Shown here one piece after another: positions 34,347 to 34,508 of a DNA stretch of 34,508 nucleotides (positions are counted from its first letter, which is position 1; each line of letters opens with the position of its first letter). The notes under the pieces are model-generated. The model searched no databases, had not been told where the DNA came from, and saw only the letters and a list, made by a program, of their open reading frames with translations. A program made the translations under genes and the position numbers. The stretch lies in NCBI GenBank assembly GCA_028693355.1, contig JAQUVM010000015.1:1-34508 (forward strand). Direction: 5' to 3'. This DNA is from Burkholderiales bacterium (GTDB taxonomy: Bacteria; Pseudomonadota; Gammaproteobacteria; Burkholderiales; UBA11063).

Positions 34347-34508
34347 TTATAATCTTTCTAAGAAATGACTGTTTTAGTATTAGCAAAATTAATAATATAA
34401 TATGCATATAATAAATATTGCTTTATTAGTGATAACAAATATTTCTAATGACTAAAACTTTAAGGATAACAGATTGTGGGTGATTATGAAAATATAATCA
34501 ATATATGA

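Noticed and set aside
34441..34508. Possible gene start at the right edge (GGATAAC then GTG/ATG)
   Set aside because: The ATG frame stops after three codons and the GTG frame stops at the last base of the window, so no gene can be supported.
1..34508. tRNA, rRNA, CRISPR, insertion sequence or prophage genes
   Set aside because: I read all spacers and found no cloverleaf, array of repeats, transposase or integrase; every large frame has a housekeeping or membrane/secreted assignment.

Overview
The window is a strongly AT-rich, densely coded bacterial chromosome segment. It carries about 31 protein genes, no RNA gene I can support, no insertion sequence and no CRISPR array. Gene content is proteobacterial. 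A DUF1841 gene, the YqgE-RuvX pair, and a Ste24-type M48 protease directly before rsgA point to a beta- (or beta-like gamma-) proteobacterium with an unusually low-GC genome, perhaps an AT-rich relative of Neisseriales. That placement is an inference from gene content, not a phylogeny.

Layout. 1-4992 (minus strand): a PAS-like/LuxR-HTH regulator, then an apparent operon mnmG, gtrA-like, bestrophin-like and gltX (gltX runs off the left edge). 5065-9507 (plus): smc, yqgE, ruvX. 9527-9991 (minus): a small secreted protein. 10366-13321 (plus): Ste24-type protease, rsgA and a secreted HAD acid phosphatase, closed by a bidirectional terminator. 13396-19238: an alpha-glucan locus, with a GH13 lipoprotein and a GPH/SLC45-like sugar permease on minus, and an outer-membrane barrel plus a small secreted protein on plus, diverging from a 342-bp regulatory spacer. 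19242-22714 (minus): DUF1841, folD, rnr. 22973-24463 (minus): a POT peptide transporter. 24661-27191 (minus): an overlapping set of PAP2 phosphatase, secreted PLD-type nuclease and MidA-type methyltransferase. 27648-31656 (plus): panB-panC-panD-coaBC-coaX. 31716-34346 (minus): TSUP permease, 5-formyl-THF cyclo-ligase and a WbpE-like aminotransferase.

How the genes work together. The plus-strand operon at 27648-31656 covers the route from ketoisovalerate and aspartate to phosphopantetheine, except ketopantoate reductase and with a questionable kinase. The GH13 locus reads as surface hydrolysis, outer-membrane passage and inner-membrane uptake of an alpha-glucan. mnmG and gltX share an operon with two integral-membrane genes.

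Most of the window is ordinary housekeeping. I found no convincing undescribed multi-gene system. The observations most worth checking are: a GH13 enzyme whose two conserved active-site histidines both read as glutamine while the acid triad is intact; a CoaX whose expected catalytic Asp is Gly, inside an otherwise complete CoA operon; the PAP2-PLD-MidA gene set; an uncharacterised PAS-LuxR regulator divergent from smc; and a perfect dyad upstream of the barrel gene's -10 element.
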